From: Marisa cornuarietis
Lineage: Eukaryota > Mollusca > Gastropoda > Architaenioglossa > Ampullariidae
Assembly (NCBI GenBank): GCA_004794655.1
Contig: SMMW01000179.1
Span: forward strand, 1,134,746-1,198,745
Direction: 5' to 3'
Length of the DNA: 64,000 bases
A program made the translations under genes and the position numbers. Shown piece after piece: positions 48,319 through 59,788 of the stretch (positions are counted from its first letter, which is position 1; each line of letters starts with the position of its first letter). The notes below the pieces were generated by a model. The model had not been told where the DNA came from and did no database searches. It saw only the letters and a list, made by a program, of their open reading frames with translations.

Positions 48319-50847
48319 CACACACACACTCTCTCTCTCTCTCAAGCCTCGCCAGCTAAGTGCCGCTTGTGCAAGCTGATGAATGACTAGGCGACTATTA
48401 ATATTATTGAAAGGTGGCGCTAGTGCGCCTTATCTATGGCGCTGGCTTGATAATGTCGCAGCTATTGCTGGTTGTGTTTTCACTTTCCCGCAACTATTGC
48501 AGGCAACTTTGAGGTCGCTGCAACTATTTGATATTGCTGTAACCGCTTCATGCTGACGGCTGGCAGACAGGCCGCTGTTGAGAATAATGCTGTTGCAAAG
48601 TGCAATATATCGGTAATCGGTGACTCATTGCGCTGCCACGCACGCACTGATAAACTACAGTATTGTCTGCGTCCCCATACACTGTGCACACTACACGTAC
48701 CACAACATAAACAACAACATGTAAACACAAACAAACACAGACATATATTAGTGATTATGTTTTAAGACTCTACTCAAACCGCTCAAGGACACGGCTACAC
48801 GATGGTGGTTTTAACGGCCCAGTGAAGGACTGAAGAGGGGAGAGATGTCTTAGATAAGCGCCGGTCACTAACCACAGGGTTGCCAGGGTCAGGTGGTCGC
48901 CACACCTGAGGTCAGACGACGCAGGATCACTTACTTTCGTTTTGGTTCTTCGCTCATTTTTCTTTCCTCACTTTGACCAGCTCCTCTCCTCCTTGTCCTT
49001 CTTCACTGTACCTTCCTCCCCCCCCCCCGCTCTCTTGTGTCAGCTGCAGCAACTTTCTATTTTAAACGATAAAATGACAATCGGCTGTTTGGACAGGAAG
49101 GAAGGTTGTGAGGGTTGGGGGAAGTGTGCTCAAAATGTGATTAAAAGACACCTCGGAATTGCTGAACAGCTATAGAAAAATGCTGAGCTGTTGAAATACG
49201 TAGACGATATGGTGGTGGGGGCTATTTTTGGTATCATTTGTTATCTGACCACCATACATGACTGCCACTCACCCCGTCCCCGTTGTGTTATGAGCGCGGT
49301 GTGTAACTGGACCACTCTTGTTGCTGGCGCCTCGGCACAGAGCCTGAGAAGTCATTACTGTCGAGCGAATGGCGCTGTTAGGCCCACACTTCCCCAGATT
49401 CAGGCTCGTGTGGCGGTTATGGCCCCCTGCAGGAAACTCCTCTTATTTACTAATGCGCAGGTTAGAGGTTGGTGTCAGCTGACGAGGAGGCGGCAGCACT
49501 CGAAACATGAGCTTCATGAGTCTCAAACCTTTTAACGAAATACTCGAACTTTTTTATTTTGTATCTTCTTTTTAACCCTCCCACTCACCGTCGCCCCCCT
49601 CCCCAAATCCATCCCGAAAGTCTGAATCCCTGTTGGATGACCCTACAGAAAGGCGGGGAGATTTGTTCCAACGGCTGGCCAAACTTGTAGTTTGTGAACT
49701 GTATTCACGGAACAGACCGCCGCCATGTTTGGCCGATGCGGTAAAGGATGTTGTTCAAGCGTTGATGGCCGCCTTCACTGAGCGCTGTCCTCAGCATCTG
49801 CAATAGCATGCACGTCTTCCAGTCCTGTCACTGTCTGTCTTCCACTTTTCTTTTGTCTTCAGTTCGTGTTTTATTTTTATTTTGTGAACGAAGCTGTTGT
49901 TTAATGTTTTGTTGCTGTTGTTGTTTTAAACAGTCGAATTCTTCTGGGCTTTGGGTTATTCACTTCAGGTCAGGTATGGGATGGCAGTCAAGACTGAACT
50001 TTCTTTAAACCACGTGCTTGGAGAGAAGAAGAGCGTGTTTGCGCGCGTTTGGAGAAATGGTCAAGTTCTTTCCGCGCGTCTCACTGTGGGTTAGTGGGGG
50101 GGGGGTGGGGACAGCCACCAGTAATGCCACGTGCACAAAGGGAAGAACACCTGTGAAAACTCTCAGGGCCCGTACCCATCCTTATATGTCTGACCAAATT
50201 AGAATTTAGGTCAGAGCATTTCTCTTTTTTTCTCTCTCTCTCTCGCCTCCCCTCCCCTCCACCCCGTATGTTTCATAACAGGAAGGGGGGGAAGAAAGGA
50301 GGCTGCTAACTGACACTCCACGTCCAGCACCTTCCCCCAGCTTCTGTAACTATCCGTTCCAGCGCTTAAAACCACTTATTGTTATGGTGATTATTATTAT
50401 TATTATTATTCAGTGACTATTCAGTCAGTAGATAGGCTGTATTGACAGAGCGAAGATAGCCATGTTCCTGACATTTAAAAGTTGCGAATGTAGTTTTTTT
50501 CCAAATATGCGGCACAAAATCACAAGCTAAATCAAGTAACTCTTAATTCTCCTTCCCCGCTCCCTCCCCTTGACCCCCGCCCCCACCCAAGCTTCTCAGC
50601 GGCTGTGAGCGCCCCCCACCCCCACCCCACAGGGCGGTCAGCTGCCGGCAGTTCAGTTCTCGCCACAAACCAAGCAGCCGCAGCGTCTCGTGAAATGTGG
50701 TCGACACAAAATCGATGACAAGTTAATATGTATTCATCTTCAGGGGTCGCCTCTGGTTAATAACAGTTTAGCGATGCTGGGATGCAAACACCCTACCAGT
50801 TCGCACGGAAAGGCTGGAGGGGGAAGGTGTTGTGTGTGTGGGTGAGG

Positions 50848-50879
50848 TTGGTGGTGGTGGTGGTGGTGGTGGTGGTGGT
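50848..50879. repeat. (GGT)n microsatellite
   Basis: About ten GGT units after a (GT)n stretch. Confidence 0.97.
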
Positions 50880-51914
50880 TGAGAAGAGAGATGGAGGCTG
50901 GTCTAGAGGGGTGCAAGGAATAAAGTTTTGAACCGTGGAGGGTGGTAGTGTACCATGGACAGGATTTGATCCCAACACGATCTCGTCTCGGGACCTCGGC
51001 CTCCTCGGCCTAGTTGTGTGGGTCTGGGAAGCCTGGCCTCCTTGGCCTCGTTCTGGCGTTGAGCAGCGATATGCCCCTCCTGCCAGTCACATCGATTTTT
51101 GGCCCGGGCCCTCGGCGCGACGGGTTCCGCTGACAGTGGGGCTGTGTCTTTGATGGGGCCGTGGTCTCCCATCCCCCCACCCCCCGACGCAAGCCCTTTT
51201 TCCTCGTAAACATCGTTGGTAAATATTGGTCTTCTAATATCTGTAGGTCTAACGCCCAAAATGACAAGTAAGTGAACTTGTTTTCTTCTCACTAGTGAAT
51301 TAATGCAATAAATGCATTTATTAATGCAAATTCTCACTCCAGTGTCTGTGTGTGTGTGCGTGTGTGCCCTAGACATTCGTTTCAACCGAGGCTGACCTAA
51401 ACGAGATCGTCGTCTGTGATGACGTCAGAGCAAGTTATTTCACAACAAACACTCACGGAAGCTTTGTACAATGTGTGAAAACAAATGCTCCGAGTGCATG
51501 AGACAATCCAAGAGGAGCAGCTGTTGCTGGGCGTGGAGACAGGTCGCCCCCAGCGCCGTGTTTGTTGACCGGTCAAAGCTCAGCCTTAGCTGCCGCAGAT
51601 CGTTTTCCAGGCTTGTTGAGGATGCTGGCGAGAGATGTCTGCTATCGCAAGCGACACGGAATCGGTGTAAAGGGTGGTGTGGACTTTCGGCCGGTGGTGG
51701 ACGCGCGGAGCTTGGGGGGTTGGGGTGGGGGGGGGGGGAGCGAGAACTGCATGAAAGCAGTCCAGGTGTCGTGAGTTGAACTGTGGTGTCGCGCTGCCCC
51801 TTGGTCTCCTCGTGACGTTCGTGTCGCGGACAACAGTGTGATAGCCGAGTAGTTTCAGTATTGGTGTATGAACATGGAGGTGCGTCGGCTTGAAGCGAAC
51901 CTCCCGCCTACCCC

Positions 51915-51917
<3 letters not shown>

Positions 51918-51960
<43 letters not shown>

Positions 51961-51991
51961 TAACTCTCTCGCTCTCTCACACTTGCACTCT

Positions 51992-52020
<29 letters not shown>
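51918..52020. repeat. (CA)n and (CT)n microsatellite cluster
   Basis: A CA run of about 20 units, a spacer AATTAACTCTC, then CT-rich and short CA runs. Confidence 0.95.
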
Positions 52021-52024
<4 letters not shown>

Positions 52025-54044
52025 TGACCCACCTGGCTGTACAAGGTCGGGAGAAACGAGATAAGAACCACACTCGCAAATAAAGGTGGCCCCAAGAACA
52101 AAAAATGTTGTCTCTAACCAACTACCTTTACCTCTGTTTAAATTGCTAATACTGTCATTCATGACTGACACTATGGTAATGAAGCAGGGACACCTGTGTC
52201 TTTCTGTATTTCCACGGGGTTTTTCCCCTTTGTATTTAGTCTGCATCTCTGATCTTGTCTACATCCTGTCTCTCATTACTGAGGCAATAGAAGATGACGG
52301 TTCTTCACTCCAGTGGTGAAACGCTGAGAATGGAGGAAAAGCAAGCGGTCTGTGCCGTGCTGCGTGTAAAACTTTTTACAATCGATCAGAAGCCACCTTC
52401 ATCTTGTCTTTGCCGGGAAGTAGACGCTACTTGCTAGTGTTCGGTGCTGACCAGCGGCCACACCGTGTTGTGGAAATACCGCCAGAGGGATGCGGTCAGT
52501 TAAGGAAATTGACTGTGAACCATGGCATTAAACTTGCACTGAGGGAGCGGAATGTGTGGTTTGCTAAAAGCTTGGATTGTAAGACCAACACCTCTGTGTC
52601 TGTGTTATTCAAGTCTGTGTATGTGCGCGTGGCATGGAGAAAGGTTGACATCGGAGAAGTATTGTTGGAAGACTCGGTCATGATCCCTCCCTCCCTCACA
52701 TCTCGTCTCTTATCCCCACCCCCCACCCCCTTGCTTGTACTATCGCCTGTTTCATTTGTAGACATAAGAGATAGGTGTGAGGTGCCGTAGATGTAGGTAG
52801 CACACGAGGGGTTGGGTAGGGAGGGGCTTGCAGGCGGCGGCGAGGGGGGTGGGGGAATAGCTGTCTGGATGCGAAGGCCTTGTGATGGTTGCACGCGGAG
52901 GAGGAAGGGAGAGCGGACGGTGCCGCCATCTTGCGCTTCTTGTCACTACGGCTCCTTGCACAGACTTACACAGACCGCGCATTCAGCCGCCACGGCAAGT
53001 CACTACTGACTTCCGGTACAGGCAACAAGCGCTGCTCTATTGCTGCAAACACCAGAGTCACGTGTAGTTTTCTGTATTCCTACGTGCGGTATTAATATTA
53101 GTATCAAATTCACTTTTAACAGTAACATAGCAGTTGATGTGAAGAAGTATCGTGGTTCTATGTATTTTATTTTTTAGGATATGATGTTATAGTCTTCAAA
53201 ACAGTCTATGTATATATATTTATATAGTCTGCTCCAACAGGAACATGGTCATGACTGTGTACGCTAGCTTTTGCCAAGTATAAGTTTTAAATGTATCTAG
53301 GTTAGGATAAAAAGTGCACTTAGCATATATATATATATATATGATACTGTGTGCACGCGGCGCACACACACACAGGTGAAGACACGGCAAAGTTTCAAAC
53401 GTGAAAAAAGTATGTTGTAAGAACTGTTTACAATTTCACCTACAAAGTATAGATGAAACATCAAAATGCGTATCAGTACTTACACGTGAAAAGACATAAT
53501 CTTTGGTCTGTGGGTAGGTGCAACCTTCTGCCCAGAGTGAGCTCCCCATTTGTACCAGTGATAAGAAATGTTGGGGAACTGATTATGTAAACACAATACG
53601 CTTCGAGCTTTTTTGCCTGTAGTGTAAGCTCCCCCATGCTTTGCAGCGGAACTCAAAATCTTCTGTCTAGAGATCATGGGAGTCTGTGGCTCCTCGCATC
53701 TGGGTGAGAAAGCCATCTACAAGAGTAATCCCCCATTTCAGCTCCAATCGCACCGGCGTTAGAGTTGTCTCCCGTGGCGAGCCGGACAAGTGGCTTCCAG
53801 AGGCTGCGCCCATTTGTCCTTCTGGCCCCTTTACATTTGCGCAGTGCTCTGGAACAGATTGCCCGGGGTGGAACCTTCCCTTCTGGCTGCTTTCACAAGG
53901 GGATGCATGCGAGTGTGTGTGTGTGTGTGCGGGGGAGTGGAGTCTATGGCTAATGATGGCTACGATAGTTTGGCGGTTTGGCGTGATCGCTCAGGTGTAA
54001 ATTGTGGAAGTGGGTGAGGTAATACTCTAACATGGCGCAGTTAA

Positions 54045-54080
<36 letters not shown>

Positions 54081-55862
54081 GTGAGATACGGTGCGTGCGT
54101 GTACATGTTCTTGTCTATGGCTCGTGGTTACGACCGAGGCGGGGCGCAGTTCAGCGGGTGATGTTTGACCGGAGAAGGGGGCTGCCCCGCGGTGAACCCC
54201 AGCTGCTTGCCCTTGTCAGCCTGCCGGCCTCATCATCAACTGTGTCCACAAACTTTGGGCTGCTTATGGCTCGAGGGAGCACTCCACAAAAAGATGTCGT
54301 GCAAATGCTTACACGCATCTCCTCCTACACCACGAATTATTCTACTCCACCAACACCGCCCAGTGACTGAACATTAAAAACGCAGCGGTGCTCACCTTTA
54401 CGATCAGAAAAAAATACGAAAATACATTTTTTAAAACTATTAATACGGTTTTTTTCTGATGATGATTTTCCTTTCAATTCTGTTTCGTTCAACGTGCGAT
54501 CCTGGCCTTTTGTCCGTTTTTGATGCGGAGTTTTCAGCCATGTCTCCCAAAGGGGTTGTCAAGAGACTTTAGTCTACGAGAGCGGACGTTACCTCCGGTG
54601 TTAGAAAGGAAAGCCGACCTTTTTAAATACCCAAGTGACTTTGTGTCGTTGTACACATTGAATTCAGAAGACTAACGTGAGAGGGGACGTCGTACACACC
54701 GGTCAAATGACATTTTTCACCATGAGGACATCCCATAACATGCAGTCACTGAGTAGGTGCGGCAATGATGCTGACCCCTACAATTATCAGGATGTTATGT
54801 GGGCACATCTCGAAAGTACGGAAAAACCATGCCGGAAATTGCATCATAGATTTGTTTATTGAGGCGATAACAGTAACAGATATAATATTTCATATACATT
54901 ACCGACTTTTGACACAGAAAAGGCAGGCAGGTAAACGGACTCTTGGCGGAAGGGGTGAAGATGTCTGGTGAAATGACGATGAGGCTACAGTTTGCGGTGC
55001 GTGCGTATGCTTGTGCAGTCCTGTGTTCACTGACGCGTGACGTCTAATCGATCAGTCGATCGAGCTTTGGCCACGACAGAAGAAAGGAGCGATGGTCGAT
55101 AACGAGTAGCGGGAGGGGAGGTGGAAGGCAAGTGATTGGGCGGGTCGAAGACAAACTTACGGCAAGGGGGAGAGCAAGACGATGTAGCAGCGCTCGATAC
55201 CCAGATTTTCTCCTGTGCCGCCATACCCCCCGCCCCCCCCTACAGCACATCGCCTGCTTGACCCTTCTGCACCAAGATACGTGCACGAGCTCGGGATGTG
55301 CAGCGTCCTGGGATATACAGCCTTTCTTGTCTGCAAGGACCAGCTTTTTGTGGGATTAAACTTTTGAGATTTGCCGCCTCCTCTTTTTTTTAGTCTTATT
55401 CGTCCCCCTTCTCCCCCCCCCCTGCTTTCTGAGGGTGTCATTGCTGTTTTACTACAGTTGTGGTAGAGGCAATACTCTCGGTTTACTGTCGAAAGTAAGT
55501 TGCAAATCTGCTGAGGTAAACCGTCGATATGTGGTAATTCTGGAATCCGCTTGAGATAATTTCCATTCTGTGGGAAGTTTTGTATCCGAAGATTTTGAGT
55601 TTAGAGGATTTTTATTGTTTGAGGTGAGAAGGGTGCATTTCAAAATCCGTGTTCAGCTATTCCTGCCTTCTTTTTATGCCTCCTTTCCGTTTGCACGGTT
55701 AATAACACATTGTCTGTGATCTGTATGTGTGTGTGTGTGTGTCTGTGTGTCTGTGTGGTGAAGAAAGGGAAGAGAACTGTTGCAGTGACCATTGCCAATT
55801 AATGCTGATATGTTTGTGTGTGTGTGCGTGCGCGTGGTCGTGCGTGTTTTCTGTCCATACAG

Positions 55863-55979
55863 GAAGCGATCACTCTGTTGGAGCCGATGACCAATGACCC
55901 GGTGAACTACGTCCGACAGGGCGCTCTCATTGCCTCCGCCCTCATTTTGATCCAGCACAACGAAGTCAGCTGCCCCAAG
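55863..55979 (+). CDS. PSMD1: PSMD1 internal exon B
   Basis: Second PSMD1 exon, 117 bp, exactly 39 codons, phase 0 at both ends. It starts [20 protein letters not shown] and continues [19 protein letters not shown]. In animal PSMD1 this sequence directly follows the residues of the exon at 32790-32904 (...GTGxK then EAI), so no exon is missing between them. The PC-repeat core is [16 protein letters not shown]. The acceptor is CCATACAG at 55862 after a short TTTTCTGTCC tract; before that the intron is GT-rich (55811-55849). The donor is AAG|GTGCGT at 55980. Codon use favours C or G in third positions, in contrast to the flanking intron. Confidence 0.96.
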
Positions 55980-56291
55980 GTGCGTGTCCTCCCACTTCCC
56001 CAACCTAACCCACCCCATGTGCTCCATCATTTGAAACGAACTGCTTGCATACAACCTGTGTTTTTCGTGCCAGGTGTAAACTCCGCACATGAGACCTAAA
56101 GTTTAAAACTATTTTGTAGTCGTCGAAGCGCGTACGATCTATTCTTTTCCGACTAGCTTTCTTCAGACTTTTTTAAATTGTAATATTAATGTGAAGACCA
56201 GCGCCTCAAGGGAGGTAATTGCTACTGTCTCGTGCATGTAGTTGACCTTCTTGTCAGACGGGGCGATCTAGTAGTCTCCCCTATCTTGTAT

Positions 56292-56530
56292 CTATAGTAC
56301 ATCAGTAGTGATACACAGGAAACAATAGTATATAATAGTACATCAGTAGTGATACACAGGAAACAATAGTGTATAATAGTACATCAGTAGTGATATACAG
56401 GAAACAATAGTATATAATAGTACATCAGTAGTGATACACAGGAAACAATAGTATATAATAGTACATCAGTAGTGATACACAGGCAACAATAGTATATAAT
56501 AGTACATCAGTAGTGATACACAGGCACAGG
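56292..56530. repeat. 41-bp tandem repeat, ~6 copies
   Basis: CATCAGTAGTGATACACAGG recurs every 41 bp at 56300, 56341, 56382, 56423, 56464 and 56505, with minor variants (GATATACAGG, GGCAACAATAG). It shares ATAGTACATCAGTAGTGA with the adjacent 45-bp array, so the two derive from one ancestral unit. Confidence 0.96.
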
Positions 56531-56552
56531 AAAGAGGATCTACATGTCTGCA

Positions 56553-57992
56553 CAGTAGTGGCTGACAAGTGCCAGCAAGATAGTACATCGGTAGTGACAG
56601 TAGTGGTACACAAGTACTAGCAAGATAGTACATCAGTAGTGGTACACAAGTCCCAGCAAGATAGTACATCAGTAGTGACAGTAGTGGCTGACAAGTACTA
56701 GCAAGATAGTAATCGGTAGTGACAGTAGTGGTACACAAGTGCCAGCAAGATAGTACATCAGCAGTGACAGTAGTGGTACACAAGTGCCAGCAAGATAGTA
56801 CATCAGTAGTGACAGTATAGTGGCTGATAAGTACTAGCAAGATAGTACATCGGTAGTGACAGTAGTGGTACACAAGTGCCAGCAAGACAGTACATCAGTA
56901 GTGGCTGACATGTACTAGCAAGATAGTAATCGGTAGTGACAGTAGTGGTACACAAGTGCCAGCAAGATAGTACATCAGCAGTGACAGTAGGGGTACACAA
57001 GTGCCAGCAAGATAGTGCATCAGCAGTGACAGTAGTGGCTGACAAGTACTAGCAAGATAGTACATCAGCAGTGACAGTAGTGGTACACAAGTGCCAGCAT
57101 GATAGTACATCAGCAGTGACAGTAGTGGCTGACAAGTGCCAGCAAGATAGTACATCAGCAGTGACAGTAGTGGTACACAAGTGCCAACAAGATAGTACAT
57201 CAGCAGTGTCAGTAGTGGCTGACAAGTACTAGCAAGATAGTACATCAGCAGTGACAGTAGTGGTACACAAGTGCCAGCAAGATAGTACATCAGCAGTGAC
57301 AGTAGTGGGTGACAAGTACTAGCAAGATAGTACATCAGCAGTGACAGTAGTGGCTGACAAGTGCCAGCAAGATAGTACATCAGCAGTGACAGTAGTGGTA
57401 CACAAGTGCCAGCAAGATAGTACATCAGCAGTGACAGTAGTGGTACACAAGTGCCAACAAGATAGTACATCAGTAGTGACAGTAGTGGCTGACAAGTGCC
57501 AGCAAGATAGTACATCAGCAGTGGCAGTAGTGGCTGACAAGTACTAGCAAGATAGTACATCAGTAGTGACAGTAGTGGCTGACAAGTGCCAGCAAGATAG
57601 TACATCAGCAGTGACAGTAGTGGCTGACAAGTGCCAGCAAGATAGTACATCAGCAGTGACAGTAGTGGCTGACAAGTGCCAGCAAGATAGTACATCAGCA
57701 GTGACAGTAGTGGCTGACAAGTGCCAGCAAGATAGTACATCAGCAGTGACAGTAGTGGTACACAAGTGCCAACAAGATAGTACATCAGCAGTGACAGTAG
57801 TGGCTGACAAGTGCCAGCAAGATAGTACATCAGCAGTGGCAGTAGTGGCTGACAAGTACTAGCAAGATAGTACATCAGTAGTGACAGTAGTGGCTGACAA
57901 GTGCCAGCAAGATAGTACATCAGCAGTGACAGTAGTGGTACACAAGTGCCAGCAAGATAGTACATCAGTAGTGACAGTAGTGGCTGACAAGT
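56553..57992. repeat. 45-bp minisatellite, ~32 copies, higher-order structure
   Basis: The unit contains CATCAGCAGTGACAGTAGTG followed by GCTGACAAGTGCCAGCAAG. Alternative modules GGCTGACAAG / GGTACACAAG, GTGCCAGC / GTACTAGC and CAGCAG / CAGTAG distinguish units. A pattern of specific variants repeats at 315 bp (7 units), for example the GTACTAGC unit at 57541 and 57856. The period is a multiple of three, so several frames on both strands stay open, including a long antisense frame with unit LAGTCQPLLSLLMYY. It occupies about 39% of the PSMD1 intron. Confidence 0.97.
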
Positions 57993-59482
57993 ATCGACAC
58001 TTGTACCGACAGTGTAGTGCTACACGTACTGTACACGTAAGTACTTGAGTGCGTGTGCCAGTGACAGGTACACGGAAGCAGCAGGAGACACAGCTTGTTT
58101 ACAGAGAATTCACAGGATGGCATGCAATTTGTCTCGGGCACATTAGGAAGAAAAAAAAAAGAGGAAATTATTTGTCGCCAGGACGTTGGAGAAGGAGATG
58201 AGACCATTCTCGCCGGGACACTAGAAAAAAAGATGAGACGATTTGTTACGAGGACATTAGCCCGAGAGATTTGACCCTTTGGCCGAGGAGATCGCGTGCT
58301 TGAGTGCGGCTGCTTCACATTATGCCCCCCACCCCACACCCCACCCCACGTTTTCTCTTTCTGTCTTCTTCCCATCCCCTGTTGGTAGCAGACGATCCCT
58401 CGCTGTTTGCACGAAACCGATTGGAAACAGTTTTCTCACCCACCCCCCTCCCCACCTTCCATTTAACATCCAGCAGCTCTAGTCCCCGGACATTGTCTAC
58501 ACGTCTGTCCGCACGAACACTCGTTCACGTATGCATTAGCTCTTCTCTCTGTCTCTTCTCAAACTCCCACACACACACACACAGAGATGTGCTTACGCAT
58601 GCGTACACTGCACCAGCAGTGGCATAAGGTTTCCTCTGGCCCCCAAGCCTCGGCTTTTGTCCACAAGCCGCTCCATTAGCGTAACTGCAGCTCCGTCTGC
58701 CTCCAGACTTTATTGCACGTGTGGTCACGTGTGTGGTCACGTGCACGGCCAACGGTTTCTTGTCGCCGAGCAGCGCGGGTCGTGCAACTGTCGACATGCG
58801 GGAGCAATCTGTTGGGTGGGAGGGGAACTTATCAGACACCTGAAACTCTTGTCGCGCCTCTCCAGTCCTCTTTCCTTCTCTGGTATCGCGAGTTTATTTG
58901 TTGTCGAACAATATCATCGAGAGGAAAACAAGAAGAAGTCTTATGCTCAGTGAGTAGTTTCCTGTCTCTGCTGCTCGGGCGACAGCCAGGAGCTGACCTG
59001 TGAAGTCGGTCAGTGCGCCTCACCTGCTCGCCTTTGCATTCTGGCAGTTTCATTCTCATCTCAAGGAGATGGCGAAGTTGGGTTTTTTTTCTTCAGCAGA
59101 ATGTTTTACTCCTTTAATTTTCAGATCCAAGTGATTTTTTTCTTTTTTCTTTTTTTTTTGTTCGGAATAGAAATCGATAGGAAGCAGGAAACACGTGCGG
59201 AGTTGTGTTCACTGGCACGAGACACAGGCAGGTTGAGGATGAGCACAGCTGACACTGAGTGAAGAGAGAGCGCGCCCTGCTGTGTGTGTGTGTGTGTGTG
59301 TCATCAGCTGTCATCAGTTTGCGCTCAACTGTCAACGTCCGTAATGTCAGCAGCAAGGAGAATGATATTGAGGGTGGAGGGTTACATTCTTGAGATAAGC
59401 ACAGTCACATGTTACAGGTTGGCAAACAAACATACCCTCCCACATCCCAACCCGACTCATTCCCTATAAAAAAAAATCGGTA

Positions 59483-59500
59483 GGGTGGGGTGGGGTGGGG
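59483..59500 (+). promoter_or_regulatory. Canonical G-quadruplex motif
   Basis: GGGTGGGGTGGGGTGGGG: four G runs of 3-4 with single-T loops on the sense strand, about 190 bp before the PSMD1 exon C acceptor. The motif is certain; any function in splicing or transcription is inference. Confidence 0.6.
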
Positions 59501-59685
59501 AGAGCAACGAGATTAGCGTTCACTGCCCGGGAGAGCAGTTGTGGTGACTTAGGGATGTGAATGACGTCAACGGTGACATTTGGAGGCGTGAGGTGGAGGG
59601 TGAGAAATTACAACTGCCTGTTTGGATATTTCACACTTAACATATTGTGTGTGTGCATGCGTGCGTGCGTGTACTGTTTCCGCAG

Positions 59686-59788
59686 GTGGCCCACTTCCGC
59701 CAGCTGTATTCCAAGGTCATCAGCGATAAGCACGAAGACGTGATGGCCAAGTTCGGCGCCATCTTGGCCCAGGGCATCATCGATGCAG
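59686..59788 (+). CDS. PSMD1: PSMD1 internal exon C
   Basis: Third PSMD1 exon, 103 bp: 34 codons plus the first base of a Gly codon. It starts [20 protein letters not shown] and continues with the PC-repeat core [15 protein letters not shown], as in animal PSMD1, and follows CPK of the previous exon without a gap. The acceptor is CTGTTTCCGCAG at 59685, preceded by a (GT)/(GC) tract and a TTAAC branch-like site near 59635. The donor is GCAG|GTACGAG at 59789. The next expected segment (GGxNVTISLQSRTGHTHMPS in animals) was not found downstream in the window, so the gene continues past 64000. Confidence 0.96.

Larger units (their letters stand above)
32905..55862 (+). other. PSMD1 intron between exons A and B, about 23 kb
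   Basis: Intron with GT at 32905 and AG at 55862. The flanking exons encode contiguous PSMD1 residues, so this is one intron of 22,958 bp. It holds a (CG)n(TG)n run (32962-32998), a 54-bp x8 array (36450-36882), a 36-bp degenerate array (39007-39112), a LINE 3' relic (45497-46096), a SINE (48141-48318), a (GGT)n run (50848-50879), (CA)n/(CT)n runs (51918-52020) and many C or G homopolymers. No further PSMD1 exon is expected or seen. Three antisense frames with gene-like codon use are noted under findings but not called as genes. The rest shows nothing recognisable. Confidence 0.85.
55980..59685 (+). other. PSMD1 intron between exons B and C, 3.7 kb
   Basis: Intron of 3,706 bp with GTGCGT donor and CCGCAG acceptor. 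Nearly half is minisatellite (56292-57992). The remainder carries short (CA)n and (GT)n runs, pyrimidine-rich stretches, and a canonical G-quadruplex motif about 190 bp before the acceptor. No other coding exon is visible. Confidence 0.9.

Noticed and set aside
52325..52790. Plus-strand open frame with plausible composition
   Set aside because: Has no ATG start, no clear splice sites and no recognised family; frames of this length are expected by chance in 64 kb.
56895..57965. Long antisense open frame of about 356 codons with 15-residue units
   Set aside because: It is wholly inside the 45-bp minisatellite; a period divisible by three and lack of stops in one unit explain it. The opposite strand is also open in places.
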